Of a stretch of DNA of 17,082 bases, positions 6,886 to 14,734 are shown piece by piece. Origin of the DNA: Chloroflexota bacterium (GTDB lineage Bacteria; Chloroflexota; Dehalococcoidia; SM23-28-2; RBG-16-64-32); the NCBI GenBank assembly GCA_022564695.1, contig JADFKX010000026.1, positions 1 through 17,082 of the forward strand. The letters are read 5' to 3'. The notes under the pieces were generated by a model. The model searched no databases, was not told the origin of the DNA, and saw only the letters and a program-made list of their open reading frames with translations. Position 1 is the first letter of the stretch, and every line of letters starts with the position of its first letter. Made by a program: the position numbers and the translations under genes.

Positions 6886-7689
6886 ATGAGCGCCCGCGCG
6901 GGTAACCACAAGGGGCCACTCCTTGAAGTGCGCGACCTGCACGCAGGTGTGGGAGAGGTAGAGATACTCAAAGGGCTGAACCTCACTGTCAACCTGGGTG
7001 AGGTGCACGCCGTCATGGGCCCCAACGGCAGCGGTAAGAGCACACTGGCCAACGTCTTGGCGGGCAAGCCCGAATACAAAGTCACCGCGGGAGAGGTCAT
7101 CTACGAGGGCAGTAACCTGCTGAAGTTGACGCCAGACAAGCGCGCCCTGAATGGGATCTTCCTCGCTTTTCAGTACCCCGTCGAGCTGCCGGGCGTCCGC
7201 GAGCGTGAGTTCATGAAGACAGCGCTGGACGCTATACGGGAGCATCGGGGGTTGGAGAAGCTAAGCGTCAGGGAGTTCAACAAGCTGTTTCAGGAGAAGA
7301 TCGCCCAGATGGAGATGTCCCCCGACCTGGTGAAACGGTCGGTCAACGAAGGGTTCTCCGGCGGCGAGAAGAAGCGCAACGAGATACTTCAGATGGTCGT
7401 GCTGGAGCCGAAGCTGGCGTTGCTGGATGAGACGGACTCGGGTCTGGATATCGATGCCCTTAAGGTCGTCGCCAACGGAGTCAACAAGTTCCGGGGGCCC
7501 TCGAGAGCGATAGTGATCGTGACCCACTACCAGCGCATCCTGGACTACATAACGCCTGACTTCGTCCACGTGCTCATAGACGGGCGTATAGTGAGGTCCG
7601 GCGGCCACGAGCTGGCCCTAGAGCTTGAAGCGAAGGGCTACGAATGGATTAAAGAGGCCATCGAAAGCGGCGAACAGGTGAGCGTCTAA
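6886..7689 (+). CDS. sufC: Fe-S assembly ATPase SufC (ABC-type)
   Basis: SufC is the soluble ABC ATPase of the SufBCD complex; ATP binding reshapes SufB-SufD so that the cluster can form. In its 267 residues are the Walker A (GPNGSGKST, 45-53), the Q-loop glutamine in FQYPVELPG (Gln96), the signature FSGGEKKRNEI (157-167), Walker B with the unusual SUF-type LLDETDSGLDIDAL (179-192, Glu182), and the H-loop His214 (VTHYQRIL). No membrane segments are present, as expected. The ATG abuts the sufB stop, and an AAGGAG site lies inside the end of sufB, so translation is probably coupled. The next gene, sufD, starts 18 bases after the stop. Confidence 0.96.
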   Translation: MSARAGNHKGPLLEVRDLHAGVGEVEILKGLNLTVNLGEVHAVMGPNGSGKSTLANVLAGKPEYKVTAGEVIYEGSNLLKLTPDKRALNGIFLAFQYPVELPGVREREFMKTALDAIREHRGLEKLSVREFNKLFQEKIAQMEMSPDLVKRSVNEGFSGGEKKRNEILQMVVLEPKLALLDETDSGLDIDALKVVANGVNKFRGPSRAIVIVTHYQRILDYITPDFVHVLIDGRIVRSGGHELALELEAKGYEWIKEAIESGEQVSV

Positions 7690-7707
7690 GGACGGTGCCA
7701 GCGGAGA

Positions 7708-9051
7708 ATGCCCCACGCCCTTGCCACACCTGACAGCTACCTGACCGACTTCCGTACGTTTGAGACGAGCCTTCCAGACGAAGGGCCGGACTGGATTCGA
7801 GAAGTTCGACAGCAGGCGTTGGCCCGGTTCAGAGAGTTGGGTTTCCCTACCGCCCGCCGCGGCAACGAGAAGTGGAAGTACACAAACGTCCGCCCCATCG
7901 CTGATGCGACGTTTAGCTATCCGTTTGACGCCGGCGCGGAGGTGAACCTCGCTGACATACGGAGTGTCGCTCCCTGGGACGATGGTTGGGCTACCGTCGT
8001 TTTCGTCAACGGCCGCTACTCCCCTGCGCTCTCGACGGTCGTCGCGCTCGACGGTGTACGGGTGACCAACCTGGAGGAGGCCGTCCGCGCCGACGGCGAC
8101 GTAATCGAAAGACACCTTGCCCGCCACGCTACCTTCGAGGACGACGGATTTACCGCCCTGAACACCGCTTTCCTCCGTGATGGCGCCTTCGTCCACGTCT
8201 CGGAGGGCGAATCGCTTCAGTCGCCGCTGCACCTGATCTTCGTCACGGCGGAGGGCGCTGAGCCCGGCGTGTCCTACCCAAGGACCCTCATCGTGGCTGG
8301 CGCTCGAAGCGAGCTAACCGTAATCGAAAGTTACGTGAGCCTCTCCTCCTCACGCTACCTCACGGACGCCGTGACGGAGATCGTCATCGGTGACGGGGCC
8401 CAGGTCGACCACTACAAGCTTCTGTTGGAGAGTGAGGGGGCGTTTCACGTGGCAACCAGCCGCGTTTACCAGAGTGAGGACAGCGTTTTCACCTCCACCT
8501 CATACGCCAGGGGCGCAGCCATCGCCAGGAACGACATCCGGGTGCTGTTGGACGCGCCCGGCAGCTCCTGCACCCTGAACGGCCTCTACCTGACTTCGGG
8601 TAGCCAGCATATCGACAACTACATCAACATCGAGCATGCGAAGCCCCATGGGACGAGCCGCCTGTTTTACAAGGGCATCCTGGATGGGGAGTCGAAAGCC
8701 GTCTTTGGCGGCACTGTGCTGGTTCAGCCCGGCGCCGACAAGACCGACGCTTACCAGGAAGACAAGAACCTTCTCCTTTCGGAGAAGGCGGAGGTGGCCA
8801 GCAAGCCCAGCCTGGAGATCTACGCCGACGACGTCAAGTGCGGTCACGGGGCGACGGCGGGAACGATAGCCGAAGACGCGATCTTCTACATGAGGAGCCG
8901 CGGTCTCGATGTGGAGACGGCTACCGCGTTTCTGATCGAGGGGTTCGCGAGCGGGATACTGGATAAGGTACGTGTCCAACCGCTCAGAGCCTTTCTGGAA
9001 AAGCTGACCGCTAAGGCGTTGCGGGGCTCTCGATTCGGGCAAGCGTCATGA
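7708..9051 (+). CDS. sufD: Fe-S cluster assembly protein SufD
   Basis: SufD pairs with SufB and binds SufC; the SufB-SufD interface is where the cluster is assembled and where iron acquisition is thought to depend on SufD. The 447-residue protein has the N-terminal helical segment with RRGNEKWKYTNVRP, the central beta-helix (SPLHLIFVT, RTLIVAGARSELTVIESY), and the conserved C-terminal block SLEIYADDVKCGHGATAGT, in which Cys378 and His380 are visible; the histidine corresponds to the functionally important His360 of E. coli SufD. The end (AFLIEGFASGILDKV) is typical. It starts 18 bases after sufC. Its last bases overlap the sufS start as ATGA, which favours translational coupling. Confidence 0.95.
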   Translation: MPHALATPDSYLTDFRTFETSLPDEGPDWIREVRQQALARFRELGFPTARRGNEKWKYTNVRPIADATFSYPFDAGAEVNLADIRSVAPWDDGWATVVFVNGRYSPALSTVVALDGVRVTNLEEAVRADGDVIERHLARHATFEDDGFTALNTAFLRDGAFVHVSEGESLQSPLHLIFVTAEGAEPGVSYPRTLIVAGARSELTVIESYVSLSSSRYLTDAVTEIVIGDGAQVDHYKLLLESEGAFHVATSRVYQSEDSVFTSTSYARGAAIARNDIRVLLDAPGSSCTLNGLYLTSGSQHIDNYINIEHAKPHGTSRLFYKGILDGESKAVFGGTVLVQPGADKTDAYQEDKNLLLSEKAEVASKPSLEIYADDVKCGHGATAGTIAEDAIFYMRSRGLDVETATAFLIEGFASGILDKVRVQPLRAFLEKLTAKALRGSRFGQAS

Positions 9052-10337
9052 CCGAAGCCGAATCCGTTACCAACCAAGGCGTTACCGGGAAGCCCTCAGG
9101 CGGCTTGGACGTAGCACGGATCAGGGAGGACTTCCCCATCCTGGCTCGGGACGTCTACGGCAAGCCACTGGTTTACCTGGACAACGCGGCCACCTCCCAG
9201 AAGCCGCGCCAGGTTATCGAAGCGCTGGTGCGCTACTACGAGAGCTACAACGCCAACATCCATCGTGCAGTTCATTGCCTGGGGGAGGAGGCTACAGCAG
9301 CCTACGAGGAGGCGAGAGCGAAAGTCGCGCGGTTCATAAACGCTCCCTCTCCTGAGTGCATCGTCTTCACCCGCAACACCACGGAGGCGATCAACCTCGT
9401 TGCCTACACGTGGGGCCGCGCTAACGTTGGGCCGGACTCTGGGGTTCTACTCACCCTGCTAGAGCATCATTCGAACATCATCCCCTGGCAGCGCGTCACG
9501 GCCGAGAAAGGCGCATCCCTCCGCTACATCGGCATCACGGAGCAGCAGACGCTGGACCTGGATGGGTTGGAGAAGCTGATGGACAGCCGCACCCGTCTCT
9601 TGGCGGTGACTCAGGTGTCTAACGCCTTAGGGACGATCAACCCCGTCCAGAAGCTGACTGCTGAGGCTCACCGCAACGGGACGATGGTCCTGGTGGACGG
9701 CGCTCAGAGCGTGCCCCATATGCCGGTGGACGTGCAAGCCATGGACTGCGACTTCTTCGCGTTCTCCAGCCACAAGATGCTCGGCCCTACGGGCGTAGGC
9801 GTCCTCTATGCCCGGCCAGAGCTGCTGGAAGAGATGGAGCCCTTCCTGGGCGGCGGCGAGATGATCAAGCGTGTTACCCAGGAGGACGCCATCTGGAACG
9901 ACGTGCCCTGGAAGTTCGAGGCCGGCACCCCCAACATCGCCGACGCCATTGGCCTCGGTGTCGCTATCGACTACCTGAGCGACCTGGGCATGGAGAACGT
10001 GCGTGCTCACGAGATGGAGATCAGCGAGTACGCCCTGCGCCGCCTCCGCCAGATGGAGGAGGTCATGATTTACGGGCCGCCGGATCCCGCCGACCGCGGC
10101 GGCGTCATCTCCTTCAACTACCCAGATCTGCACCCACACGACATCGGCACCGTCTTGGACCGGCACGGGGTGGCTGTGCGAGCCGGTCACCACTGCGCGC
10201 AACCTCTGATGCACCACCTGGATGTGTCAGGCACTGTGCGGGCCAGCTTCTACGTGTACAATACGCTGGGGGAGGTAGACGTACTGGTGGACGCCCTGGG
10301 ACAGGCGCACGCCTTCTTCAGCAATGACACCAAGTAG
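9048..10337 (+). CDS. sufS: Cysteine desulfurase SufS (class II)
   Basis: SufS is the PLP-dependent desulfurase of the SUF system and hands persulfide sulfur to SufU. The 429-residue protein shows VYLDNAATSQKP, the PLP-stacking histidine in LLEHHSN (His140), Asp217 and Gln220 (LVDGAQSVPH), the Schiff-base Lys243 (FSSHKMLGPTGVG), and the catalytic Cys383 in RAGHHCAQPLM, the short-loop class II arrangement that needs an activating partner. The first 20 residues before LDVARIREDFPIL are a variable extension. The ATG overlaps the sufD stop by 4 bases, and the sufU start lies 14 bases inside its 3' end. A separate IscS-type enzyme is encoded 4 kb upstream on the other strand. Confidence 0.96.
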   Translation: MTEAESVTNQGVTGKPSGGLDVARIREDFPILARDVYGKPLVYLDNAATSQKPRQVIEALVRYYESYNANIHRAVHCLGEEATAAYEEARAKVARFINAPSPECIVFTRNTTEAINLVAYTWGRANVGPDSGVLLTLLEHHSNIIPWQRVTAEKGASLRYIGITEQQTLDLDGLEKLMDSRTRLLAVTQVSNALGTINPVQKLTAEAHRNGTMVLVDGAQSVPHMPVDVQAMDCDFFAFSSHKMLGPTGVGVLYARPELLEEMEPFLGGGEMIKRVTQEDAIWNDVPWKFEAGTPNIADAIGLGVAIDYLSDLGMENVRAHEMEISEYALRRLRQMEEVMIYGPPDPADRGGVISFNYPDLHPHDIGTVLDRHGVAVRAGHHCAQPLMHHLDVSGTVRASFYVYNTLGEVDVLVDALGQAHAFFSNDTK

Positions 10338-10830
10338 AGAAGACGAGCACGCTCAGCAGGAATCCCAATTGGACGACCTCTATCGCGAGGTCATCCTGGA
10401 TCACTACCGTAACCCCCGTTACCGCGGTTCTCTCCCCTCACCTACGACGAGTCATGAGGGCTACAACCCTCTATGCGGCGACGACGTGACGGTTGAGTTA
10501 CTGGTGAAGGGCGGAATCGTCGAGGAAGTGGCGTTTAACGGCTCCGGCTGCTCCATTAGCCAGTCCTCCGCATCCATGATGACCGAGGCGATTCGCGGCA
10601 AAACGGTGCAGGAAGTCGAATCGCTATTCAGGGAGTTCACGGCCATGATGCGGGGCTCCGATGATATCGACTTTGATTCGATAGGTGACTTGGAGGCGCT
10701 GGAGGGGGTGCGGAAGTTTCCCGTGCGCGTCAAGTGCGCCACCCTAGCCTGGCATACGTTGCAAGAGGCGTTGCGGCGCCTGGATCAAGGTGAGAACCAG
10801 GCCGCTAGCAACGAACGCGCGATACGCTAG
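10324..10830 (+). CDS. sufU: Zinc-dependent sulfurtransferase SufU, partner of SufS
   Basis: SufU-type proteins look like the IscU scaffold but in Gram-positive-type SUF systems bind zinc and accept persulfide from SufS. The 168-residue protein has Cys51 and Asp53 (NPLCGDDVTV), Cys76 (GSGCSISQSSASMM) and Cys138 (RVKCATLAW). The spacing of these residues fits B. subtilis SufU (Cys41, Asp43, Cys66, Cys128), shifted by 10. The 18-20 residue insertion between the second and third cysteines relative to IscU is present (FREFTAMMRGSDDIDFD). It lacks the IscU LPPVK chaperone motif. It begins inside the 3' end of sufS, consistent with coupling, and is the last gene of the operon. Its TAG stop forms the palindrome CTAG shared with the stop of convergent gpsA. 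Confidence 0.95.
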   Translation: MTPSREDEHAQQESQLDDLYREVILDHYRNPRYRGSLPSPTTSHEGYNPLCGDDVTVELLVKGGIVEEVAFNGSGCSISQSSASMMTEAIRGKTVQEVESLFREFTAMMRGSDDIDFDSIGDLEALEGVRKFPVRVKCATLAWHTLQEALRRLDQGENQAASNERAIR

Positions 10831-11807
10831 CCGTAGGAAAAGTCGCGCAGGAAGGTCCGCATCGTCTCCTCCGGTGGTCTGTCCAAGTGCACAACGTCGT
10901 AGATGGTGTGCAGAAGGGGAGTGGCCACGCCCAGGCGGTGCGCCAGGTCTCTGGCGCGGCAGGCGGCGACTCCCTCCACAGTGTTGGTGCGCAGGAATTC
11001 CTGCCAGTCGCGGCCGCTGCACAGCTTCTCGCCCAGGGTGCGGTTTCTGCTGTGGGGATTAAAGCCGGTGGTGATCAGATCGCCCAGGCCGGCCAGGCCG
11101 TAGATGGTCTGAGGTTGGCCCCCCAAAGCCTGACTAAGGCGGGCCATCTCTGCCAGGGAGACGCTGGCCAGGAACGCCTTGGTGTTGGTGCCGTAGCCGG
11201 CGCCATCGCACATGCCCAGGGCGATGGCGTAGGCGTTCTTCAGGCAGGATCCCAGCTCTACGCCGGCCAGGTCCGTTGTCGTCTCCACCTTGAAGGATTC
11301 GTTCTGAAGCGTGTCCTGGATATCGGTCGCAAGCTCGGCGTCCGCGGCCGCCACGATCACCGCGGTTGGCACGCCGTGGGCAAGCTCGCTGGCGATGGCC
11401 GGTCCTCCCATGACGGCAATCCCGCCGTGCCGGGGCAGCTCCTCGTCTAGCAACTCGCTCATCCGCTTGTTGGTGTCCTCTTCCAGACCCTTGCCCACGT
11501 TAAGCACTGGCTGCTCGCCATGGATGTGAGGGGCGGCGTCTCGGGCCAGCGAGCGCACTACGCTGGAAGGAACGCTGAACAGTGCCAGCCAGGCGTCGGC
11601 GAGCGACTCCTGGAGCGTCCAGCAGGGCGTAACGCGCTCGTGTAGAGTGAGGCCTGGGAGGTACTTTGTGTTGAGGCGATGGTCGCGGATCTCCTCCAGG
11701 ACGTCCGTCTCGATGCTCCAGAGGCGGACTGAGTGTCCGTTACCGGCGATGATCTGGGCGAGGGCAGTGCCCATGTTGCCCGCGCCGAGGACGGCGACCG
11801 TGCGCAT
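10827..11807 (-). CDS. gpsA: Glycerol-3-phosphate dehydrogenase [NAD(P)+]
   Basis: GpsA reduces dihydroxyacetone phosphate to sn-glycerol 3-phosphate in the cytosol, the backbone for phospholipids. The N-terminal Rossmann motif is VLGAGNMGTALAQ. Further landmarks are NVGKGLE (Lys106), MGGPAIASEL, the catalytic lysine region CLKNAYAIALG (Lys190), NTKAFL, and the substrate loop GLAGLGDLITTGFNPHSRNR (Asp243, Arg254 and Arg256). Counting from the ATG at 11807 gives 326 residues, the usual length. A TTG at 11819 would add four residues and overlap the upstream gene; I prefer the ATG. It starts 4 bases after the stop of the metallo-beta-lactamase-fold gene, so the two are probably translated together. 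Its stop overlaps the sufU stop. Confidence 0.94.
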   Translation of the reverse strand: MRTVAVLGAGNMGTALAQIIAGNGHSVRLWSIETDVLEEIRDHRLNTKYLPGLTLHERVTPCWTLQESLADAWLALFSVPSSVVRSLARDAAPHIHGEQPVLNVGKGLEEDTNKRMSELLDEELPRHGGIAVMGGPAIASELAHGVPTAVIVAAADAELATDIQDTLQNESFKVETTTDLAGVELGSCLKNAYAIALGMCDGAGYGTNTKAFLASVSLAEMARLSQALGGQPQTIYGLAGLGDLITTGFNPHSRNRTLGEKLCSGRDWQEFLRTNTVEGVAACRARDLAHRLGVATPLLHTIYDVVHLDRPPEETMRTFLRDFSYG

Positions 11808-11811
11808 CCGT

Positions 11812-12543
11812 CTAGTCAAAGCGGTAGCTGCCGAAGTCCGCGGCCACGATGACGTTCTCCAGGCCTGCGACGTCGGGCTCCCCGTTCAGGTGGGTGAGGA
11901 TGATCGTCGTCTCCGCCGCCACCTGCTTACGTATCACTCGCACGTCGTCTATCCCCATGTGCTCGGGGCCGCCGCCCTCGCAGTAGGTGCAGTCCAGCAC
12001 TAGCGCATCGGCGCCTTCCGCTAGTTCGAGAATCTCATCACAGAGCATGGTGTCGCCCGTGTAGGCGACGGTCCTGTCTCCGACGTGTACGCGGTATCCG
12101 AAAGGCTCTAGCGTTTCGGGCACGTGGTTCATGGGGAACGCGCGGAAGCTGATCTCATTCACGTACTGGTCGGCGCCGGGCTGCGCCTCTATATATCGGC
12201 GGCGATATCCGGCTTCGCGTGTCACCTCAGGGTAGCACTGCTGGGCGAACTCCTCGATCTTCCGCTCCACCCCGGGCGGGCCGACGATGAACAGGTCGTC
12301 GCGGCGCTCTGTCATGTAGATGTACTCCAGGAAGAGGAAGGGCATTCCCATGAAGTGGTCGCCGTGGAAGTGCGAGAGGAAGACTACCTCAATGTCCGTG
12401 AGCGGCGTTCCGAGCTGCTTTAGGTGGGGGAGGAGGGTAGGCGGCGCGTCGAACAGGTAGCGCCCGTTGGCCAGGAAAGAGCTCCAGTAGCGCCCGCCGG
12501 TGGCGAACGCGTTAGCCGATCCAAGGAAGGTCAGTTCAAGCAT
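11812..12543 (-). CDS. Metallo-beta-lactamase-fold hydrolase, RNase Z-like
   Basis: The 243-residue protein has the full dinuclear metal site of the fold: LSHFHGDHFMG (His58, His60, Asp62, His63), His140 (FPMNHVPET), Asp164 (AYTGDTMLCDE) and His218 (ILTHLNG). The opening LELTFLGSANAF and the YTGDT segment resemble the RNase Z and related phosphodiesterase branch. However, the classic RNase Z nucleotide-binding stretch near the N terminus is altered, and no long exosite arm is seen, so true tRNA 3' processing is uncertain. The ATG is clear, but the only upstream G-rich site (AAAGGGG) is 15 bases away, rather far. The gene lies between the thiolase stem-loop and gpsA, with gpsA starting 4 bases after its stop. 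Confidence 0.85.
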   Translation of the reverse strand: MLELTFLGSANAFATGGRYWSSFLANGRYLFDAPPTLLPHLKQLGTPLTDIEVVFLSHFHGDHFMGMPFLFLEYIYMTERRDDLFIVGPPGVERKIEEFAQQCYPEVTREAGYRRRYIEAQPGADQYVNEISFRAFPMNHVPETLEPFGYRVHVGDRTVAYTGDTMLCDEILELAEGADALVLDCTYCEGGGPEHMGIDDVRVIRKQVAAETTIILTHLNGEPDVAGLENVIVAADFGSYRFD

Positions 12544-12553
12544 ATTGGTCTAT

Positions 12554-12610
12554 TCAGTCCCCTTTAGTTACAACAGGACTGAGCCCCCGATTTATCGGGA
12601 GGCTCAGTCC
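12554..12610 (-). terminator. Stem-loop after the thiolase gene, with a third copy of the arm sequence
   Basis: Bases 12576-12591 and 12594-12610 form a stem of about 15 pairs with one bulged A and a tetraloop; its outer arms are GGACTGAGCC and GGCTCAGTCC. It starts about 30 bases after the thiolase stop. In the direction of transcription, TGTTGTAACT follows, a weak U tract, so termination may be partial and allow read-through to the hydrolase and gpsA. A further TCAGTCC at 12554-12560 could pair with GGACTGA at 12576-12582, giving an alternative 7 bp stem. Confidence 0.55.
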
Positions 12611-12640
12611 CTCTCTTCGGTTACTGTTCCTCTTGTTATT

Positions 12641-13777
12641 TTACTTCTTGATGATGTGGATAGTACAGGCGGAGCCCAGGCCGATCACGTGGGCCAGGCC
12701 TACCTTGGAGTTCTCCACCTGACGCTTGCCCGCCTGACCGCGCAGGTGCCACATGATCTCCACGATGTTGGCGACGCCGGTGGCGCCAAGAGGATGCCCC
12801 TTGGAGAGCAACCCACCGCTGGCGTTGACCGGGATGCGGCCGCCTACACAGGGATCGCCGCGGTCGATGAACTCGCCCGCCTCGCCGTCGCCGCACAGCC
12901 CCAGGTTCTCGTAGTGGATCAGCTCGGCGGTGGCGAAGCAGTCGTGCAGCTCTACTTGGGTCAGGTCCTCAGGGCCTAAGCCGGCCTGATCGTAGGCCTG
13001 CTTGGCCGCGTTGCGGGTCACCGTGTTCACGTCGAACATCGTGGGGTTGCGTTCCTGCCAGGGGTCGGAGGTGAGGGCGGAGGCGGCCACCCAGACCGGG
13101 TTCGTCGTGTACTGGCGCGCCTTCTCCGCGGACATGAGCACCGCCGCGGCGGCGCCGTCGCCGGTGGGGCAGCACATCAGAAGGGTGTTGGGCCAGGCGA
13201 TCATTCTGGCGTTCATCACGTCTTCCAGGGGCGTTTCCTTCCGGTACTGCGCGTACGGGTTGTGGACGGAGTGTTTATGGTTCTTAACCGATATCTTGGC
13301 GAAGTGCTCCATCTTGGTCCCGTACTTGCGCATGTGCTCCACGCCGGCCTGCCCGAACACGCCTGGCATCAAGCCGGTGCCCATCACACCTTCCGTGCTG
13401 TAGTCGCGGTTGCCGCCGCCGGCGCCCAGTAGCCCCATCTTGCCCATCTGCTCGCTGCCGATGGCCAGCGCTACGTCATACATGCCGGAGGCGATGGCCA
13501 GATAGGCCTCGCGGAAGGCTGTGGAGCCGGTGGCGCAGGCGTTGGCGACGTTCACCACGGGGACGCCTGTGGCCCCGATCTCCTTCATGATCCGCTGGCC
13601 GATCATGGCGTTAGATTGGTACAGGTTGCCGCTGGCCACCATCTCCACTTCGTTGATGGAGATGCCGGCGTCTTTCAGCGCTCCGATGGTGGCATCGGCC
13701 GCCAACTGGACGACGTCTTTGTCCGGGTAGCGCCCGAACTTGATCATGTTGCCGCCGACCATCGCTACGTCCCTCAT
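12641..13777 (-). CDS. Thiolase-family protein, SCP-x/lipid-transfer type
   Basis: Thiolases of this group cleave or form 3-ketoacyl-CoA carbon bonds; several act with a DUF35 partner on branched or sterol side-chain acyl-CoAs. The 378-residue protein has the nucleophile Cys81 (NVANACATGSTAF), His278 (VELHDCFATAE), His328 (LLSKGHPLGATG) and Cys371 (LGSACTIHI). All likely catalytic residues are kept, so activity is plausible. The start is firm: AGGAGGAG lies just upstream of the ATG. It follows the DUF35 gene by 38 bases on the same strand, a pairing widely seen for thiolase or HMG-CoA synthase-like enzymes. A long stem-loop follows. Substrate is unknown; a role in lipid or side-chain degradation is inferred from the pairing. 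Confidence 0.9.
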   Translation of the reverse strand: MRDVAMVGGNMIKFGRYPDKDVVQLAADATIGALKDAGISINEVEMVASGNLYQSNAMIGQRIMKEIGATGVPVVNVANACATGSTAFREAYLAIASGMYDVALAIGSEQMGKMGLLGAGGGNRDYSTEGVMGTGLMPGVFGQAGVEHMRKYGTKMEHFAKISVKNHKHSVHNPYAQYRKETPLEDVMNARMIAWPNTLLMCCPTGDGAAAAVLMSAEKARQYTTNPVWVAASALTSDPWQERNPTMFDVNTVTRNAAKQAYDQAGLGPEDLTQVELHDCFATAELIHYENLGLCGDGEAGEFIDRGDPCVGGRIPVNASGGLLSKGHPLGATGVANIVEIMWHLRGQAGKRQVENSKVGLAHVIGLGSACTIHIIKK

Positions 13778-13815
13778 GGTCTCCTCCTTCTGCGTCTAGG
13801 TGGCCGCTTAAGCGG

Positions 13816-14253
13816 CTAGTTGAGCACCCTGAACTTGGCTGCGATGACGTCGTTCCCTTCGCGGTCGGTGCGCACCTTCTCGGTGTACATCTTGACCTTC
13901 TTGCCGAACCACTCCGGGCTGGGCTTTTCCGGGTCTAGGCCGTAGACGTTGCCCCGGATGGACACCCCTTCCGGAAGGTCGATAATGGCGGCGACGTAGG
14001 GCGCATCCAGCCCCGGCACCGTCTGGTAGACCACCGAGAAGACGTAAATCTCGCCGTCACCGCTGAGGTGGATCTCTTCGAGGGGTTCGGTGTCGCCGCA
14101 CTTGCCGCAGGCGATGCGCTCTCCCAGGAAGACAGAGCCGCAGGCTTTGCACTTGCTGCCCCACAGGTAGGGTTCCTGCTTGGGGTCTTCCGGTACGCGT
14201 AGGAAGGGTACGATGGGGTTACGCTTCTTCTCCGTGGCCGGTTCTTCAGTCAA
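13816..14253 (-). CDS. DUF35 OB-fold protein with zinc ribbon, partner of the thiolase
   Basis: The 145-residue protein has an N-terminal four-cysteine zinc ribbon, Cys35, Cys38, Cys49 and Cys52 (SKCKACGSVFLGERIACGKCG), followed by an OB-fold domain (GEIYVFSVVYQTVPGLDAPYVAAIID). Members of this family bind thiolase-like partners and are thought to bring acyl-CoA substrates to or between active sites. The start is TTG at 14253, supported by AGGAGG with a 7-base spacer; no in-frame ATG is better placed. It is the first gene of the unit that continues into the thiolase, and a candidate promoter lies about 115 bases upstream. The call is strong from the cysteine pattern and the neighbour. Confidence 0.9.
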   Translation of the reverse strand: MTEEPATEKKRNPIVPFLRVPEDPKQEPYLWGSKCKACGSVFLGERIACGKCGDTEPLEEIHLSGDGEIYVFSVVYQTVPGLDAPYVAAIIDLPEGVSIRGNVYGLDPEKPSPEWFGKKVKMYTEKVRTDREGNDVIAAKFRVLN

Positions 14254-14260
14254 GGGCGAA

Positions 14261-14266
14261 CCTCCT
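14261..14266 (-). promoter_or_regulatory. Ribosome binding site supporting the TTG start of the DUF35 gene
   Basis: On the minus strand these bases read AGGAGG, 7 bases before the TTG at 14253. This fixes the start although it is not ATG. Confidence 0.7.
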
Positions 14267-14368
14267 GTGGGCCTGCCTGTCGGCTGGCAGGGCTATCTGA
14301 GACGCCTAGTTTGTATCATGGGGCCACACGGCCAGTCAAGCTTGTGGGCCTTTGTGCAATGCGACCAC

Positions 14369-14396
14369 ATTATATGGGCTCCTGCACTCGGTTCAA
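14369..14396 (-). promoter_or_regulatory. Candidate promoter for DUF35-thiolase
   Basis: On the minus strand TTGAAC (14396 to 14391) is followed after 16 bases by a perfect TATAAT (14374 to 14369). Transcription would begin near 14362, leaving a leader of about 110 bases. A weaker second candidate, TTGACT (14339 to 14334) then TACAAA after 18 bases, lies downstream. It overlaps the very end of the cupin remnant and suggests that the thiolase unit is transcribed apart from the genes upstream. Confidence 0.5.
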
Positions 14397-14724
14397 ACTG
14401 GCGCCGCCGCAGCGGTGGGTCTGCCCGCTGCTCCGCCCCCCGTCCAGCGGCGGTATCGAGAGGCTGAGCCCCAACGCCGGGCTCTCAACCGCCCGCACTC
14501 GCTGTGATTCACCCCCATCTCTGCGGACCGTCTCGTACGGGCGCAGCCGCACGGTGCGGTCACCCACACGTACCTCCACTTCTTGCTCCAGCATCGTGTT
14601 TGTGGGCGCACTTCTCGTGGTAGTGGAGCGCTACCTGCTCCGACTGCTTCATGCCGATGATGCGGATGCTGCACTCCGGCATCTCTACGTGGGAGAGAAT
14701 CTCGTAGTCGCCCATGTGCTTCAC
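14370..14724 (-). pseudogene. Small cupin protein, frameshifted
   Basis: A GTG at 14724 is preceded by AAGGAG with a 6-base spacer. It opens a frame encoding a cupin N-terminal half: VKHMGDYEILSHVEMPECS, then QVALHYHEKC with the metal-binding H-x-H. Near 14594-14609 this frame becomes unrelated sequence, while a different frame continues as MLEQEVEVRVGDRTVRLRPYE, the expected second strand. A third frame holds GVNHS where the last metal ligand of a cupin is expected; then the second frame resumes with VRAVESPALGLSLSIPP. At least one indel, and perhaps three, therefore separate this from an intact gene. The gene follows MocA by 10 bases. Either the gene is decaying or the sequence carries errors. 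The tail after SIPPLDGG overlaps the next promoter and is probably not native. Confidence 0.65.
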
Positions 14725-14734
14725 GGTTGTCTCC

